Source of the DNA: an uncultured Rhodospirillales bacterium
Lineage (GTDB): Bacteria > Pseudomonadota > Alphaproteobacteria > Reyranellales > Reyranellaceae
Direction of reading: 5' to 3'
DNA length: 54,828 nucleotides
Assembly: GCA_945957125.1 (NCBI GenBank)
Contig: CAMFJT010000008.1
Location: 1 to 54,828 of the forward strand
A model generated the notes under the pieces. It saw only the letters and a program-made list of their open reading frames with translations, had not been told where the DNA came from and made no database searches. A program made the translations under genes and the position numbers. Positions 8,476 through 16,829 of the stretch are shown here, in pieces (positions within the stretch are counted from its first letter, which is position 1; each line of letters opens with the position of its first letter).

Positions 8476-9366
8476 TCAGCCCTTGATCTCCACGCCGGCC
8501 CATTCCTCCAGCACCTTCGCGATATGCGTGAAATCGGACTCCGCACCGAAGCGGGCGCGGGTGACGGCGAGCATCTCGCGCACCGCGCCGCCGACCACCA
8601 TCGGCACGCCCATCGCCTCGGCCTCCTCGACGCAGAGGCGGACGTCCTTGTAGGAGAGGCCGGTCGCGAAGCCGAAATCGAAGGTGCGGGGGAGGATGGC
8701 GCGCGGGAACTTGTCCTGCGTGGCGCTGTTGCGGCCGCTCGAGGCGTTGATGATGTCGATCAGCACCTTGGCGTCGAGCCCGGCCTTCACGCCCATCGCC
8801 ATGACCTCGGAGGTAGCCACCATCGCCGCCGCGGCGAGCAGGTTGTTGGCGAGCTTGGCCGTCTGCGCCATGCCGGGCTTCTCGCCGGCATAGAACAGCT
8901 TGCCGAACGTCTTCATCATCGGCTCGATCTCGTCGAAGGTCTTCTTCGGGCAGGACACCATGACCGCCAGCGTGCCGGCCTTCGCGCCCGTCACGCCGCC
9001 GCTCACTGGCGAATCGACCCAGCCGATTCCGCGCTCGGCGAGCTGGCCCGCGACCTCGCCGGCGACTCCCGGCCCGGTGGTCGACAGGTCGACCATCAGC
9101 CGCACCTTCGTGCCGTTGACGATGCCGGCATTGCCGCCCAGCGCCACCTGGCGGACGATGTCGGGCGTCGGCAGGCTGACCAGCACGATTTCCGCCTGGG
9201 AGGCAACCTCGGCCGGCGAAGCGGCGACCTGCGCGCCGCGCGCGGCGAAGGGCTTCGTCGCTTCGGCCGATACGTCGTAGACACAGAGCTCGTAGCCCGC
9301 GTCGAGCAGGCGCGAGGCCATCGGTCCTCCCATCCGTCCCACGCCGACGAAACCAACCACCGCCAT
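8476..9366 (-). CDS. 3-hydroxyisobutyrate dehydrogenase-family NAD(P)-dependent oxidoreductase
   Basis: 296 residues. The N-terminal Rossmann motif is GFVGVGRMGGPMASRL with CVYD at the end of beta-2. The substrate loop contains DSPVSGGVTGAKAGTL, and the catalytic lysine lies in KLANNLLAAAAM (near residue 170). The C-terminal helical dimer domain is complete. The start at 9366 is preceded by GGGAGGA and gives the Rossmann strand at once. Possible substrates are 3-hydroxyisobutyrate, tartronate semialdehyde/glycerate or other beta-hydroxy acids. It is convergent with the Bug gene (3 bases apart) and not part of that operon. Confidence 0.9.
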   Translation of the reverse strand: MAVVGFVGVGRMGGPMASRLLDAGYELCVYDVSAEATKPFAARGAQVAASPAEVASQAEIVLVSLPTPDIVRQVALGGNAGIVNGTKVRLMVDLSTTGPGVAGEVAGQLAERGIGWVDSPVSGGVTGAKAGTLAVMVSCPKKTFDEIEPMMKTFGKLFYAGEKPGMAQTAKLANNLLAAAAMVATSEVMAMGVKAGLDAKVLIDIINASSGRNSATQDKFPRAILPRTFDFGFATGLSYKDVRLCVEEAEAMGVPMVVGGAVREMLAVTRARFGAESDFTHIAKVLEEWAGVEIKG

Positions 9367-9440
9367 CGCATCCTCCCGCTCCGCGTTGGCGCGCAGAATG
9401 TCTCCCGCGATCATTCTTGTCACCCGAGGAGGCCAGTATG

Positions 9441-9520
9441 GCTGGGAGCGCGGCTCTTCAGAGCCGCTGATGGGATGGCGCAATACCGAAGGAAGAGCGG
9501 CTCTGGAGAGCCGCGCTTGC
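9441..9520. repeat. Family C paired-palindrome repeat
   Basis: Begins GCTGGGAGCG and carries two palindromes, GCGGCTCT-TC-AGAGCCGC and GCGGCTCT-GG-AGAGCCGC, around a 38-base spacer starting GATGGGATGG. The arms also pair with each other. The right outer end is degraded (GCGCTTGC instead of GCGCTCCCAGC). It lies between divergent genes. Confidence 0.93.
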
Positions 9521-9609
9521 GGCGGCCCTCATGACGGTAGCCATTTCCATCGACGGCGGTTGGAGCGCAGCGTAGTCTCTGCGCAACAAACGTGGAGGAG
9601 GGACGACCC

Positions 9610-10704
9610 ATGACAGTTTCACGCCGAAAATTCCTGCCAGCCGCTGCCGTGGCGACCGTGGCCGCGAGCACGCTGGCGGCTCCCGCCATCGCGCAATCGG
9701 ATCCCGTCATCAAGTGGCGGTTGACTGCCAGCTATCCCAAGAGCCTCGATACGCTGTTCGGCGCCGCCAACACCATCGCCAAGACGGTGAGCGACCTGAC
9801 CGACGGCAAGTTCGAGCTGCAGCCCTTCGCGGCCGGCGAAATCGTGCCCGGGCTGCAGGTGCTCGACGCGGTGTCCAACAACACCGTCGAGGCCGGCTTC
9901 ACCTACATGGGCTACTACATCGGCAAGAATCCGGCGGTGATCTTCGACGCCTCGCTGCCGTTCGGCCTGACGCCGCGCCAGCATGCCGCGTGGCTGAACT
10001 TCGGCGGCGGCCGCGCGCTGGTCGACGAGCTCTATGACGGCTTCGGCGTGGTGGCGATCACGGCGGGCAACACCGGCGGCCAGATGTTCGGCTGGTTCCG
10101 CAAGGAGCTGAAGACGCCCAAGGACCTCGACGGCATCAAGATGCGCACCGCGGGCTTCGGCGGCAAGGTCATGGCCAAGCTCGGCGTGATCGCCCAGCAG
10201 ATCGCCGGCGGCGACATCTATCCTTCGCTCGAGCGCGGCACGATCGACGCCTGCGAATGGGTCGGCCCGTACGACGACGAGAAGCTCGGATTCAACAAGG
10301 TCGCCAAATACTACTACACGCCGGGCGTGATGGAGCTGGAGGCGACCAACCAGCTCATGATCAGCAAGAAGGCCTGGGCGTCTCTGCCGCCGCGCTACCA
10401 GGCGGCGCTGCGCGCGGCCGGGTCGGTGGCCAACCAGGAAATGCTCGCCTCCTACGATGCCAAGAACGCCGAGGCGATCGCCCGGCTGGTCGCCGCGGGC
10501 ACGCAGCTCTCGGTGCTGCCCGACGAGATCATCAAGGCGCTGCGGGTGGCGCTCGAGCAGGTCCTCGACGAGGAAGCCGCGCAGAACGAGCAGTTCAAGA
10601 AGATCCTGACCAACTGGCGCGCCTTCCGCGCCAACCAGCATCGCTGGTTCTCGATCGCCGACACCCGCGCCGAGAACGCCGTCTACCGCTCGACGCCGTC
10701 GTGA
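9610..10704 (+). CDS. TRAP transporter periplasmic binding protein (DctP type)
   Basis: 364 residues. A Tat-type leader (SRRKFLPAAAVATVAAS, then APAIAQ) precedes a DctP fold: IKWRLTASYPKSLDTLFGAA, the KFELQPFAAGEIVPGLQVLD region, and ARG/Asp contacts in DLDGIKMRTAGFGG. This long DctP variant is often linked to keto or aromatic acids. The ATG is preceded by GGAGGAGGGA. No DctQ/DctM membrane genes follow; the next gene is a LysR regulator on the other strand. It is therefore an orphan binding protein here. Confidence 0.9.
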   Translation: MTVSRRKFLPAAAVATVAASTLAAPAIAQSDPVIKWRLTASYPKSLDTLFGAANTIAKTVSDLTDGKFELQPFAAGEIVPGLQVLDAVSNNTVEAGFTYMGYYIGKNPAVIFDASLPFGLTPRQHAAWLNFGGGRALVDELYDGFGVVAITAGNTGGQMFGWFRKELKTPKDLDGIKMRTAGFGGKVMAKLGVIAQQIAGGDIYPSLERGTIDACEWVGPYDDEKLGFNKVAKYYYTPGVMELEATNQLMISKKAWASLPPRYQAALRAAGSVANQEMLASYDAKNAEAIARLVAAGTQLSVLPDEIIKALRVALEQVLDEEAAQNEQFKKILTNWRAFRANQHRWFSIADTRAENAVYRSTPS

Positions 10705-10710
10705 TCCTCT

Positions 10711-10793
10711 CCGTCGTCTCGACCGGAGCGCGTAGCGCGTTGTGGACGGAAGGTCTCTCCACGCCGCCCTTCGGGCCTTGGTCGGGACGACGG
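10711..10793. repeat. Family B inverted repeat
   Basis: CCGTCGTCTCGACCGG on the left and GGTCGGGACGACGG on the right are near-perfect complements, with an inner GGTCTCTCC segment. It lies between the convergent TRAP binding protein and LysR genes, a position suited to transcription termination. Confidence 0.85.
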
Positions 10794-10815
10794 AAAGGGT
10801 AGCTTTACGTCGAGG

Positions 10816-11715
10816 TCATGCGCTGCGGGCTCGCGTCGCCGTCAGGATTTTCCTGTCGGCGACCAGGCCGCGGCAAATCGATTTCAGCGCCGTCACCGTC
10901 TCGCGCGTGGCGCGGCTGACCGGTCGTCCGCGCGGCAGGGCCAGCACGCGCTCCGCACGCATCCACGGAATCAACGCCGCCGACAGGGTGCCGTTGGCGA
11001 CTTCGCGATGGATGCCGGAGAAGGGCAGGACGCCGTAGCCCAGCCCGTCCATCACCATCTGCTTGAGCGGCGTCATGCTCTCGACCCTGAAGGCCGACGG
11101 TGTCGCCAGCCCGAAGGGGTTGCGGCTGAGCGGCCGCACGACGGCGGGCAATGCATCGAACGCGCGGCGCGTGAGCGGGCCTGACCGGAGCAGGGGATCG
11201 CCCGGCGGCCCGATCAGAAACACCTGCTCGACGGCAAGCGTCTCGTAATCGAGATGATCGCTGGGCCGCGGTGCGGTCAGGATGGCGACGTCGATCTCGC
11301 CGCGCAGCAGCCGGTCGGTCATCTCGTCGGTCAGGCCGTCGCTCAGCTCGAAGCTCACCCGCGGGAAGCGCGCGGCGAACAGGCGCGCGAGCGGAGCGTA
11401 GAAATTGTCCGCCAGGCTGGACGGCGCGCCGAGCCGCACCGTGCCGCTCGGCTCGCGGTTCTCGATCTGCACCTCGGCCTTGATGTCGTCGAGGGTGCCG
11501 AGCAGCCAGCGTGCGCGATCGAGGAGGACCTTGCCCGATTCGGTCAGCGAGACGCCGCGCGCGCCGCGGACCAGCAACGCGCCGCCGAGTTCCTCCTCGA
11601 GCACGCGGATGTGCCGGCTGAGCGCCGACTGCGCGACATGGAGCGCGCTGGCGGCGGTGCCGAAGCCGCCGCGCTCGGCGACGGCGACGAAGTAGCGGAG
11701 CTGGCGGAGGTCCAT
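10816..11715 (-). CDS. LysR-family transcriptional regulator
   Basis: 299 residues, standard LysR length. The N-terminal winged helix is MDLRQLRYFVAVAERGGFG, ALHVAQSALSRHIRVLEEEL and VSLTESGKVLLDRAR. The C-terminal effector domain follows (VRLGAPSSLADNFYAPL). The start at 11715 is the first that gives the canonical MDLRQL opening; the longer open frame upstream overlaps the divergent gene. It most likely regulates the divergent monooxygenase-hydrolase-Bug operon through the operator at 11723-11737 and represses itself, as is typical of the family. Its effector would be the pathway substrate or an intermediate. Confidence 0.95.
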   Translation of the reverse strand: MDLRQLRYFVAVAERGGFGTAASALHVAQSALSRHIRVLEEELGGALLVRGARGVSLTESGKVLLDRARWLLGTLDDIKAEVQIENREPSGTVRLGAPSSLADNFYAPLARLFAARFPRVSFELSDGLTDEMTDRLLRGEIDVAILTAPRPSDHLDYETLAVEQVFLIGPPGDPLLRSGPLTRRAFDALPAVVRPLSRNPFGLATPSAFRVESMTPLKQMVMDGLGYGVLPFSGIHREVANGTLSAALIPWMRAERVLALPRGRPVSRATRETVTALKSICRGLVADRKILTATRARSA

Positions 11716-11722
11716 CGGTCCA

Positions 11723-11737
11723 ATCTCGAAACGAGAT
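11723..11737. promoter_or_regulatory. LysR T-N11-A operator
   Basis: ATCTCG-AAA-CGAGAT is a perfect 6+3+6 palindrome and contains T-N11-A (11724-11736), the LysR consensus form. It lies 8 bases upstream of the LysR start and about 80 bases upstream of the divergent monooxygenase gene. That position suits control of both promoters. AT-rich GAGTATATCAAAC follows and may hold the activation site or -10 region. Confidence 0.7.
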
Positions 11738-11815
11738 CGAGAGTATATCAAACATGTTCTGGTGAGATAGCGGCGCGGCGCCGAATATCCGCGCAACGAA
11801 GCGAGGAGGAAGCAT

Positions 11816-13435
11816 ATGGCCGTTGCCCCGGACGTTCCCAGGCGGACGTCGGTCTTCATCGTCGGCGGCGGCCCGGTCGGGCTGGCCATGGGGCTGCTGC
11901 TCGATCGCTTCGGCATCGACGCGGTGATCGTCGAGAAGAGCGCGACCACGACCGACCATCCCAAGTCGCGCGGCTGCTGGGTGCGCACCATGGAGATCTT
12001 CCGCCAGTGGGGGATCGAGCAGCGCATCCGCGACCGCGGCCTGCAGGACAATTCCGACATGTTCGTCCAGGTCGAGAGCATCGCCGGGCGGGAGATCGGC
12101 CGCTCGCGGCCCGAGCCCAATCTCGGCCAGACGCCGGCGTGGAAATGCCTCGTGGCGCAGGACGCGGTCGAGGAGGAGATCTACCGCGCCATCGAGCATT
12201 CGAGCCGCGTGCAGGTTCGCTTCGCGACCGAGTGCGTCGGCTTCGAGGAGACGGAGGACGGCGTCGACTGCGAGATTCGCTCCGTCGAGACCGGCGAGAC
12301 GCAGCACTGGCGCGCCAAGTACGTGCTCGCATGCGACGGCGCGGGCAGCCGCACGCGCCAGAAGGCGGGTATCGACATGATCGGGCCGGCATCCATGGCG
12401 GTGCTGCTCAACGAGTACTGGCGTGGGGACCTGTCGCGCTTTCCGCTCGCCCGCGAGGCGGCTGGCTACCAGGTCTATTCGAAGACGCCCGGCGTGCCGC
12501 GTGCGGGTATCCTCAACACCAACGGCCGCGACCGATGGCTGAGCATCATCCAGATCGGCCTCGAGAAGGACGACCGGCCGCGGCCGTGGACCGATGCCGA
12601 GATGGTCGAGATGATCCGGGCGCATGTCGGCGTGCCCGACCTCGAGGTGACGCTGCTCAACCGCTCGATCTGGCGCATGAGCCGGCAGGTCGCCGAGACG
12701 TTCCGCAAGCGTCGGGTCTTCCTGGTCGGCGATGCGGCCCATCGCTTCCCGCCGACGGGCGGCTTCGGCCTGAACTCCGGCGTGCAGGACGCCCACAACC
12801 TCGCCTGGAAGCTGGTCTACGTGCTGCGCGGCTGGGCTTCCGACAGGCTGCTCGACAGCTACGACGTCGAGCGCCGGCCGGTGGCCCATTCCAATGCCGA
12901 CTTCAGCGTCGGCAACCGCACGCGGTTCCTGCGCATGGACCAGGCGATCCGCTCCGGCAACGAGGACCACATCCGCTTCTGGATCAACGATCTCGACAAT
13001 CACCTGCACAGCATCGGCCAGGCGCTGGGCTTCACCTACGAGGAGGGTGCGGTGATCCCCGACGGTACGCCGAAGGGCGGGCATCTCACACGCTACTACA
13101 CGCCGAGCGACCGGCCGGGCGGACGCTTCCCGCACCTCTGGCTCGATCCCGCGCGCAAGGACTCGACGCTCGACTGGTTCGACAAGGATTTCACGGTTGT
13201 CGCCGGACCGCTCGGCGAGGCCTGGCTCGAAGCCGGACGTGCAGTGTCGGCCAAGCTCGGCCTGGCGCTCGGATTGCGGCAGCTGCCGAACGCCCATCCC
13301 GCGGACGGCATCGAGATGGGCATGCGCGGTGCGGTGCTGGTTCGGCCCGACGGGCATGTCGCGTGGCGCATGCCCTATATCCCGGCCGATCCGGCGCGTG
13401 AGCTGGCCGGCGCGCTGGGCACGCTGCTGCAATGA
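11816..13435 (+). CDS. FAD-dependent aromatic monooxygenase (MhpA/PheA-like)
   Basis: 539 residues. Dinucleotide-binding motif FIVGGGPVGLAMGLLLDR is near the N-terminus, the DG motif region is VLACDGAGSRTRQKAGI, and the second FAD motif VFLVGDAAHRFPPTGGFGLN has its aspartate at residue 306. GVQDAHNLAWKL completes the class A flavin hydroxylase pattern. These enzymes hydroxylate phenols or hydroxyphenylpropionates with NAD(P)H and O2. GAGGAGGA lies 5 bases before the ATG. First gene of an operon with a hydrolase (4-base overlap) and a Bug protein, divergent from LysR. No ring-cleavage dioxygenase is next to it, so the pathway must continue elsewhere. Confidence 0.93.
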   Translation: MAVAPDVPRRTSVFIVGGGPVGLAMGLLLDRFGIDAVIVEKSATTTDHPKSRGCWVRTMEIFRQWGIEQRIRDRGLQDNSDMFVQVESIAGREIGRSRPEPNLGQTPAWKCLVAQDAVEEEIYRAIEHSSRVQVRFATECVGFEETEDGVDCEIRSVETGETQHWRAKYVLACDGAGSRTRQKAGIDMIGPASMAVLLNEYWRGDLSRFPLAREAAGYQVYSKTPGVPRAGILNTNGRDRWLSIIQIGLEKDDRPRPWTDAEMVEMIRAHVGVPDLEVTLLNRSIWRMSRQVAETFRKRRVFLVGDAAHRFPPTGGFGLNSGVQDAHNLAWKLVYVLRGWASDRLLDSYDVERRPVAHSNADFSVGNRTRFLRMDQAIRSGNEDHIRFWINDLDNHLHSIGQALGFTYEEGAVIPDGTPKGGHLTRYYTPSDRPGGRFPHLWLDPARKDSTLDWFDKDFTVVAGPLGEAWLEAGRAVSAKLGLALGLRQLPNAHPADGIEMGMRGAVLVRPDGHVAWRMPYIPADPARELAGALGTLLQ

Positions 13436-14274
13436 CCGCCGCGTCCCGCCGGATCGAGGCCAACGGCACGTCGATCCACTGCGCGGTGAGCGGCGCGGGC
13501 GCGCCCGTGGTGCTGATCCACGGCGCGGAGGCGGACCATTCGATGTTCGACGGGTTCGCCGCGCTGCTCGCCGAACACTTCACGGTGATCGCCTACGACC
13601 AGCGCGACTCGGGCAGCACGCGCAATCCGCCGCAGCCGTACGGGCTCGCCGAGATGGCCGACGATGCCGCGGCGCTGATCGCGTCGCTCGGCCACGAGCG
13701 CGCGCACGTCTTCGGCACGTCGCTCGGCGGGGTGATCGCGCAGGTGCTGGCGGCGCGCCATCCCCGGCGCGTCGACCGGCTGGTGCTGTCGAGCACCTTC
13801 CGGCCCGGCGTTCCGCCGCTCACGATCAATCCCGACGTGTTCTCGAGGCTGGCCGCTCTGCGCGCCGGCCTGCCGCACACGGCCGCGGAGATCGCGACCT
13901 ATTTCTTTCCGCCCGGGCACATTGCGGCCCATCCCGAGGCCGTGGCCATCTTCAACGGCACGGGCCGCACGCCCGGGCAGAGGCAGCGCCGCGCCGGCAT
14001 CCTGGCGCGCCCGGTCGCCTACGACCCGCAGCAGATCGCTGCACCGACGCTGGTGCTGGCCGGCGCCGACGACCGGCTGATCCCGCCGGCCCATACCCTC
14101 TCGCTGGCCGGCGACATCCCCGGCGCGCGGACCGCGACCCTGGCCGGCCTCGGCCATGTCGGGACCCTGCAGGCGCCCGACCAGGTGGCGCACGAGGTCG
14201 TCGCATTCCTGACAACAAGAAACGGAGGAAACGAGCATGGCAGGACAGGAGAGGAATCCGCGCGGGCATCGTGA
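13432..14274 (+). CDS. Alpha/beta hydrolase
   Basis: 280 residues. Oxyanion loop VLIHGAEADHSMF, nucleophile elbow FGTSLGGV with S97, and a C-terminal LGHVGTLQ that supplies the catalytic histidine; the acid is probably in LAGADDRLIPP. The start overlaps the monooxygenase stop (ATGA) and the 3' end overlaps the next gene by 38 bases, so the three are one translationally coupled operon. Possible roles are hydrolysis of a meta-cleavage product (MhpC-like), an enol-lactone or an ester substrate. The sequence alone does not decide between them. Confidence 0.92.
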   Translation: MTAASRRIEANGTSIHCAVSGAGAPVVLIHGAEADHSMFDGFAALLAEHFTVIAYDQRDSGSTRNPPQPYGLAEMADDAAALIASLGHERAHVFGTSLGGVIAQVLAARHPRRVDRLVLSSTFRPGVPPLTINPDVFSRLAALRAGLPHTAAEIATYFFPPGHIAAHPEAVAIFNGTGRTPGQRQRRAGILARPVAYDPQQIAAPTLVLAGADDRLIPPAHTLSLAGDIPGARTATLAGLGHVGTLQAPDQVAHEVVAFLTTRNGGNEHGRTGEESARAS

Positions 14275-15253
14275 GGGAAGAACGCGGCGCAGCACGCTCG
14301 GACTGTTCGCTTCCGCACCGCTTCTGTGGGCGGGGAGCGGGCAGGCGCAAGCCGATTGGCCCTCGCGGCCGGTGCGCGTGGTGTCGCCTTCGACCGGCGG
14401 CGTCACCGATGCGCATTGCCGCATCGTGTTCGACGCGCTCTCCGAGCGTCTCGGCCAGCGCTTCTACATCGACGGCAAGCCGGGCGCGGGCGGCGGCATC
14501 TCCGCACAGGTCGCGGCCCGCTCGCCGGCCGACGGCTATACGCTGCTGTTCTGCATCGCCAGCCTGCTCGTCACCAATCCGTTCGTGTACACCAACGTGC
14601 TCTACGACACCGAGCGCGACTTCGATCCGGTGGCGCTGCTCGCCTGGGCGCCGTTCGCGATCCTGGTCCGCGAGGGCCTGCCTGCCCGCTCGATGAAGGA
14701 GCTGGCGGATTACGTTCGCGCGCATCCCGGCAAGGTGACCTTCGCGAACGTGTCGCCCGGCAGCCTGGCGCACCTGGTCGGCGAGCAGTGGCTGCAGACG
14801 ATCGGCGGGCGCGCCGAGATGGTTCCCTATCGCAGCGTACCCCAGACGATCCTCGCGCTGGCGAGCGGGGAGATGGACGTTTTCGTGGCGCCGATCGGCG
14901 AAGCGAAGGCGGGCATCGCCGGCGGCAAGATCCGCGGGCTGGGCGTGACGACCGCCCGGCGCCTGCAGGCCCTTCCCGAGTTGCCGACGCTGGAGGAGCA
15001 GGGCTTCCCCGGCTTCGACGTGGCGGGCTGGTACGGCGTGCTGGCGCCGAAGGGAACGCCGCGGCCGATCGTCGAGAAGCTCAATCGGGAACTCAATGCC
15101 GTGATCTCCGATCCGGCCTATCGCGAGCGCGTCATCGCAATGGGAGCGGTAGCCGCCGAGCCGCTCAGCCCCGAGGCGTTCGCCGCGTCCTATCGCGCCG
15201 AGGCGGAGCGCTGGGGGGCCTTGATCCGGAAGATCGGCTTGAAGCTCGACTGA
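14237..15253 (+). CDS. Bug/TctC-family periplasmic binding protein
   Basis: 338 residues. Leader with paired arginines (EGRTRRSTLGLFASAPLLW, ending GQAQA) then WPSRPVRVVSPSTGG, a Bug opening with the usual PFPPGG replaced by SPSTGG. IDGKPGAGGGI and SPADGYTLLFC follow. GGAGG lies 8 bases before the ATG, inside the preceding hydrolase frame, which supports this start and explains the 38-base overlap. It probably binds the carboxylate substrate of the monooxygenase-hydrolase pathway. Membrane partners are absent. Confidence 0.93.
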   Translation: MAGQERNPRGHREGRTRRSTLGLFASAPLLWAGSGQAQADWPSRPVRVVSPSTGGVTDAHCRIVFDALSERLGQRFYIDGKPGAGGGISAQVAARSPADGYTLLFCIASLLVTNPFVYTNVLYDTERDFDPVALLAWAPFAILVREGLPARSMKELADYVRAHPGKVTFANVSPGSLAHLVGEQWLQTIGGRAEMVPYRSVPQTILALASGEMDVFVAPIGEAKAGIAGGKIRGLGVTTARRLQALPELPTLEEQGFPGFDVAGWYGVLAPKGTPRPIVEKLNRELNAVISDPAYRERVIAMGAVAAEPLSPEAFAASYRAEAERWGALIRKIGLKLD

Positions 15254-15272
15254 ACGCCCAAGCGCTGCGCGT

Positions 15273-15452
15273 TCAGGCTTCCGCCGCGGGGGAGGGCTGC
15301 TCCCGATCCTGTTCCCGCGACGACAGATGGCGATCGATCGCGCTCAGCATGCGTGCCACCGCCTCGTCGATGGCCGGATCGGCGTCAACGGGCGCGCGCC
15401 ATTCGGCGAGCTGCCGGCCGAACGGGGCGGGGAGGGGCTGAGGAGTACGCAT
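15273..15452 (-). CDS. Small hypothetical protein (59 aa)
   Basis: Starts MRTPQPLPAPFGRQLAEWRA and continues as a charged helical segment (DEAVARMLSAIDRHL) with a low-complexity tail. GGAG lies 10 bases before the ATG; an alternative TTG two codons upstream sits 4 bases from the same GGAG. Codon use is like that of its neighbours and the frame is open across the interval between two + strand genes. No family is recognised. It may be a real small soluble protein, but an accidental frame cannot be excluded. Confidence 0.45.
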   Translation of the reverse strand: MRTPQPLPAPFGRQLAEWRAPVDADPAIDEAVARMLSAIDRHLSSREQDREQPSPAAEA

Positions 15453-15458
15453 GCACAA

Positions 15459-15753
15459 TTAACTCCAGATCGCTCCGGCAGTTGCATCAGGCGAACGAAA
15501 CAACGCGTTGGAAACAAGGCGAAATCCAGGACGGTCCGGATCGGTGGAGAGAGCCTGCCGGACGCACTTGCAAATCGCCGGGGTGCGGCCCATACAGGTA
15601 CGGTCGATAGACGGATAGATGATTCGGCCATGCCTCGCGTAAGTCGGCGTGGCCACCGACTCCATCCCGAAAACCAATGCGCCTTCGACGACCAGTGTTC
15701 CGCCCCCCAAGCGGCGCGCGGGTAGCATATATACGTTCGTGAAAGGTATTCCC
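15459..15753 (+). promoter_or_regulatory. Upstream region and leader of the cold-shock gene
   Basis: About 295 bases with no convincing gene precede the cold-shock ORF, and the run ATATATAC at 15728-15735 is the most AT-rich spot. Cold-shock genes commonly have long structured 5' leaders that change fold with temperature, so this is a candidate, but no transcription start can be fixed by eye. AAAGG at 15742-15746 is the likely ribosome binding site. Confidence 0.35.
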
Positions 15754-15966
15754 ATGACCACGGGAACCGTCAAATGGTTCAACGCCACCAAGGGCTACGG
15801 CTTCATCCAGCCCGATAACGGCGGAAAGGACGCATTCGTCCACATCAGCGCGATCGAGCGCGCGGGCCTCGGCACCCTCAACGAGGGCCAGAAGGTCGAG
15901 TTCGAGCTCGTGACCGACCGTCGCAGCGGCAAGCAGTCCGCCGACAACCTCAAGGCCGTCGGCTGA
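15754..15966 (+). CDS. Cold-shock domain protein (CspA family)
   Basis: 70 residues, one cold-shock domain. It opens [19 protein letters not shown], with RNP1 as KGYGFIQ and RNP2 as [10 protein letters not shown], and ends KKxADNLK-like ([10 protein letters not shown]). It binds single-stranded nucleic acid as an RNA chaperone in the cytosol. The longer open frame upstream is rejected because family members begin at this [10 protein letters not shown] strong terminator follows at 15978-16016, so it is monocistronic. Confidence 0.97.
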   Translation: MTTGTVKWFNATKGYGFIQPDNGGKDAFVHISAIERAGLGTLNEGQKVEFELVTDRRSGKQSADNLKAVG

Positions 15967-15977
15967 TCGGACCTGAA

Positions 15978-16016
15978 GACCCGCCCTGCCTGCAGGGCGG
16001 GTCGCTTCCGTCTTTT
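15978..16016 (+). terminator. Intrinsic terminator after the cold-shock gene
   Basis: Stem GACCCGCCCTGC (15978-15989) pairs perfectly with GCAGGGCGGGTC (15992-16003) and is followed by GCTTCCGTCTTTT. It begins 11 bases after the stop codon. Confidence 0.85.
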
Positions 16017-16076
16017 GACGGCGCGCGCCCCGCGTAAGAGACTTCCACCCCAGGCGAGCCGGGGGGAGGCGGGCAC

Positions 16077-16766
16077 ATGACGACATACGTATTGATACAC
16101 GGCGCCTATCAGGGCGGTTGGATCTGGCAGCGCGTCGCGAGCGCGCTTGTCGCTGCGGGCCATCGCGTCCTCGCGCCGACTCTGGACGGTTGCGCCGAGC
16201 GCAAGGGCCAGTTGCGCGCGGGCATCACCACGGAAACCCACGCCGCCGAGATCGCGGAGCTTCTCTTCTACCAGGACCTGACGGACACGGTGCTGGTGGG
16301 CACGAGCACCGGCGGCATGGTCATGGCTTCCGCGGCGGAACGCGCGCGCGACAGGATCGCGCGCCTGGTGTTCGCCGATGCGCTGGCTCTGCTCGACGGC
16401 GAGGCGCTGCCGGACATCGTCAGGCGCCCCAGCGCCGTGAATACCGAACTCGCGAGCGGCCCGTCGCGCCAGGATTTCGAGAGCCGGCTGTTTGCCGATC
16501 TCGATCCCGAGACGCGCCGCTGGGCGATCGAGCGCTGCACCCCGCATCCGATCGCCGCCATGCAGGCGCCGGTGCGGCTCGAGCGCTTCTGGGACCAGCC
16601 ATGGAAGGCATCGGTGATCTGGTGCAAGCGCAGCGCAAATCCGCCGCACGCGCATCAACGCCGTGCCGCCGACCGGCTGAAGGCAGAGTGGCACGAGATC
16701 GATACCGGTCACTATCCGATGCTGACCGAACCGGCCGTCCTGGCACGGCTGATCGCGCAGCCCTGA
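16077..16766 (+). CDS. Alpha/beta hydrolase (EstC/salicylate-esterase-like)
   Basis: 229 residues. It opens TTYVLIHGAYQGGWIW, the oxyanion-loop pattern of the plant MES / bacterial EstC / pyrethroid-hydrolase group. The nucleophile is S77 in VGTSTGGMV and the terminal histidine lies in DTGHYPMLTEP. It is cytosolic, with no leader. GGGGGGAGG precedes the ATG. It stands alone between the cold-shock terminator and the outer-membrane protein gene. It probably hydrolyses small carboxylic esters; the natural substrate is unknown. Confidence 0.88.
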   Translation: MTTYVLIHGAYQGGWIWQRVASALVAAGHRVLAPTLDGCAERKGQLRAGITTETHAAEIAELLFYQDLTDTVLVGTSTGGMVMASAAERARDRIARLVFADALALLDGEALPDIVRRPSAVNTELASGPSRQDFESRLFADLDPETRRWAIERCTPHPIAAMQAPVRLERFWDQPWKASVIWCKRSANPPHAHQRRAADRLKAEWHEIDTGHYPMLTEPAVLARLIAQP

Positions 16767-16829
16767 CGCGGCCCCGAGGCCGCTCGTGCGGCTGGACAAG
16801 TGCGGCGCTTGTCAGGCACAGCACAGCGG

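Noticed and set aside
10805..13432. An 875-codon open frame on the - strand across the monooxygenase and LysR genes
   Set aside because: It is antisense to a clear flavin monooxygenase; the translation is Arg/Ala/Asp-rich with no motif, typical of open shadow frames in GC-rich DNA.
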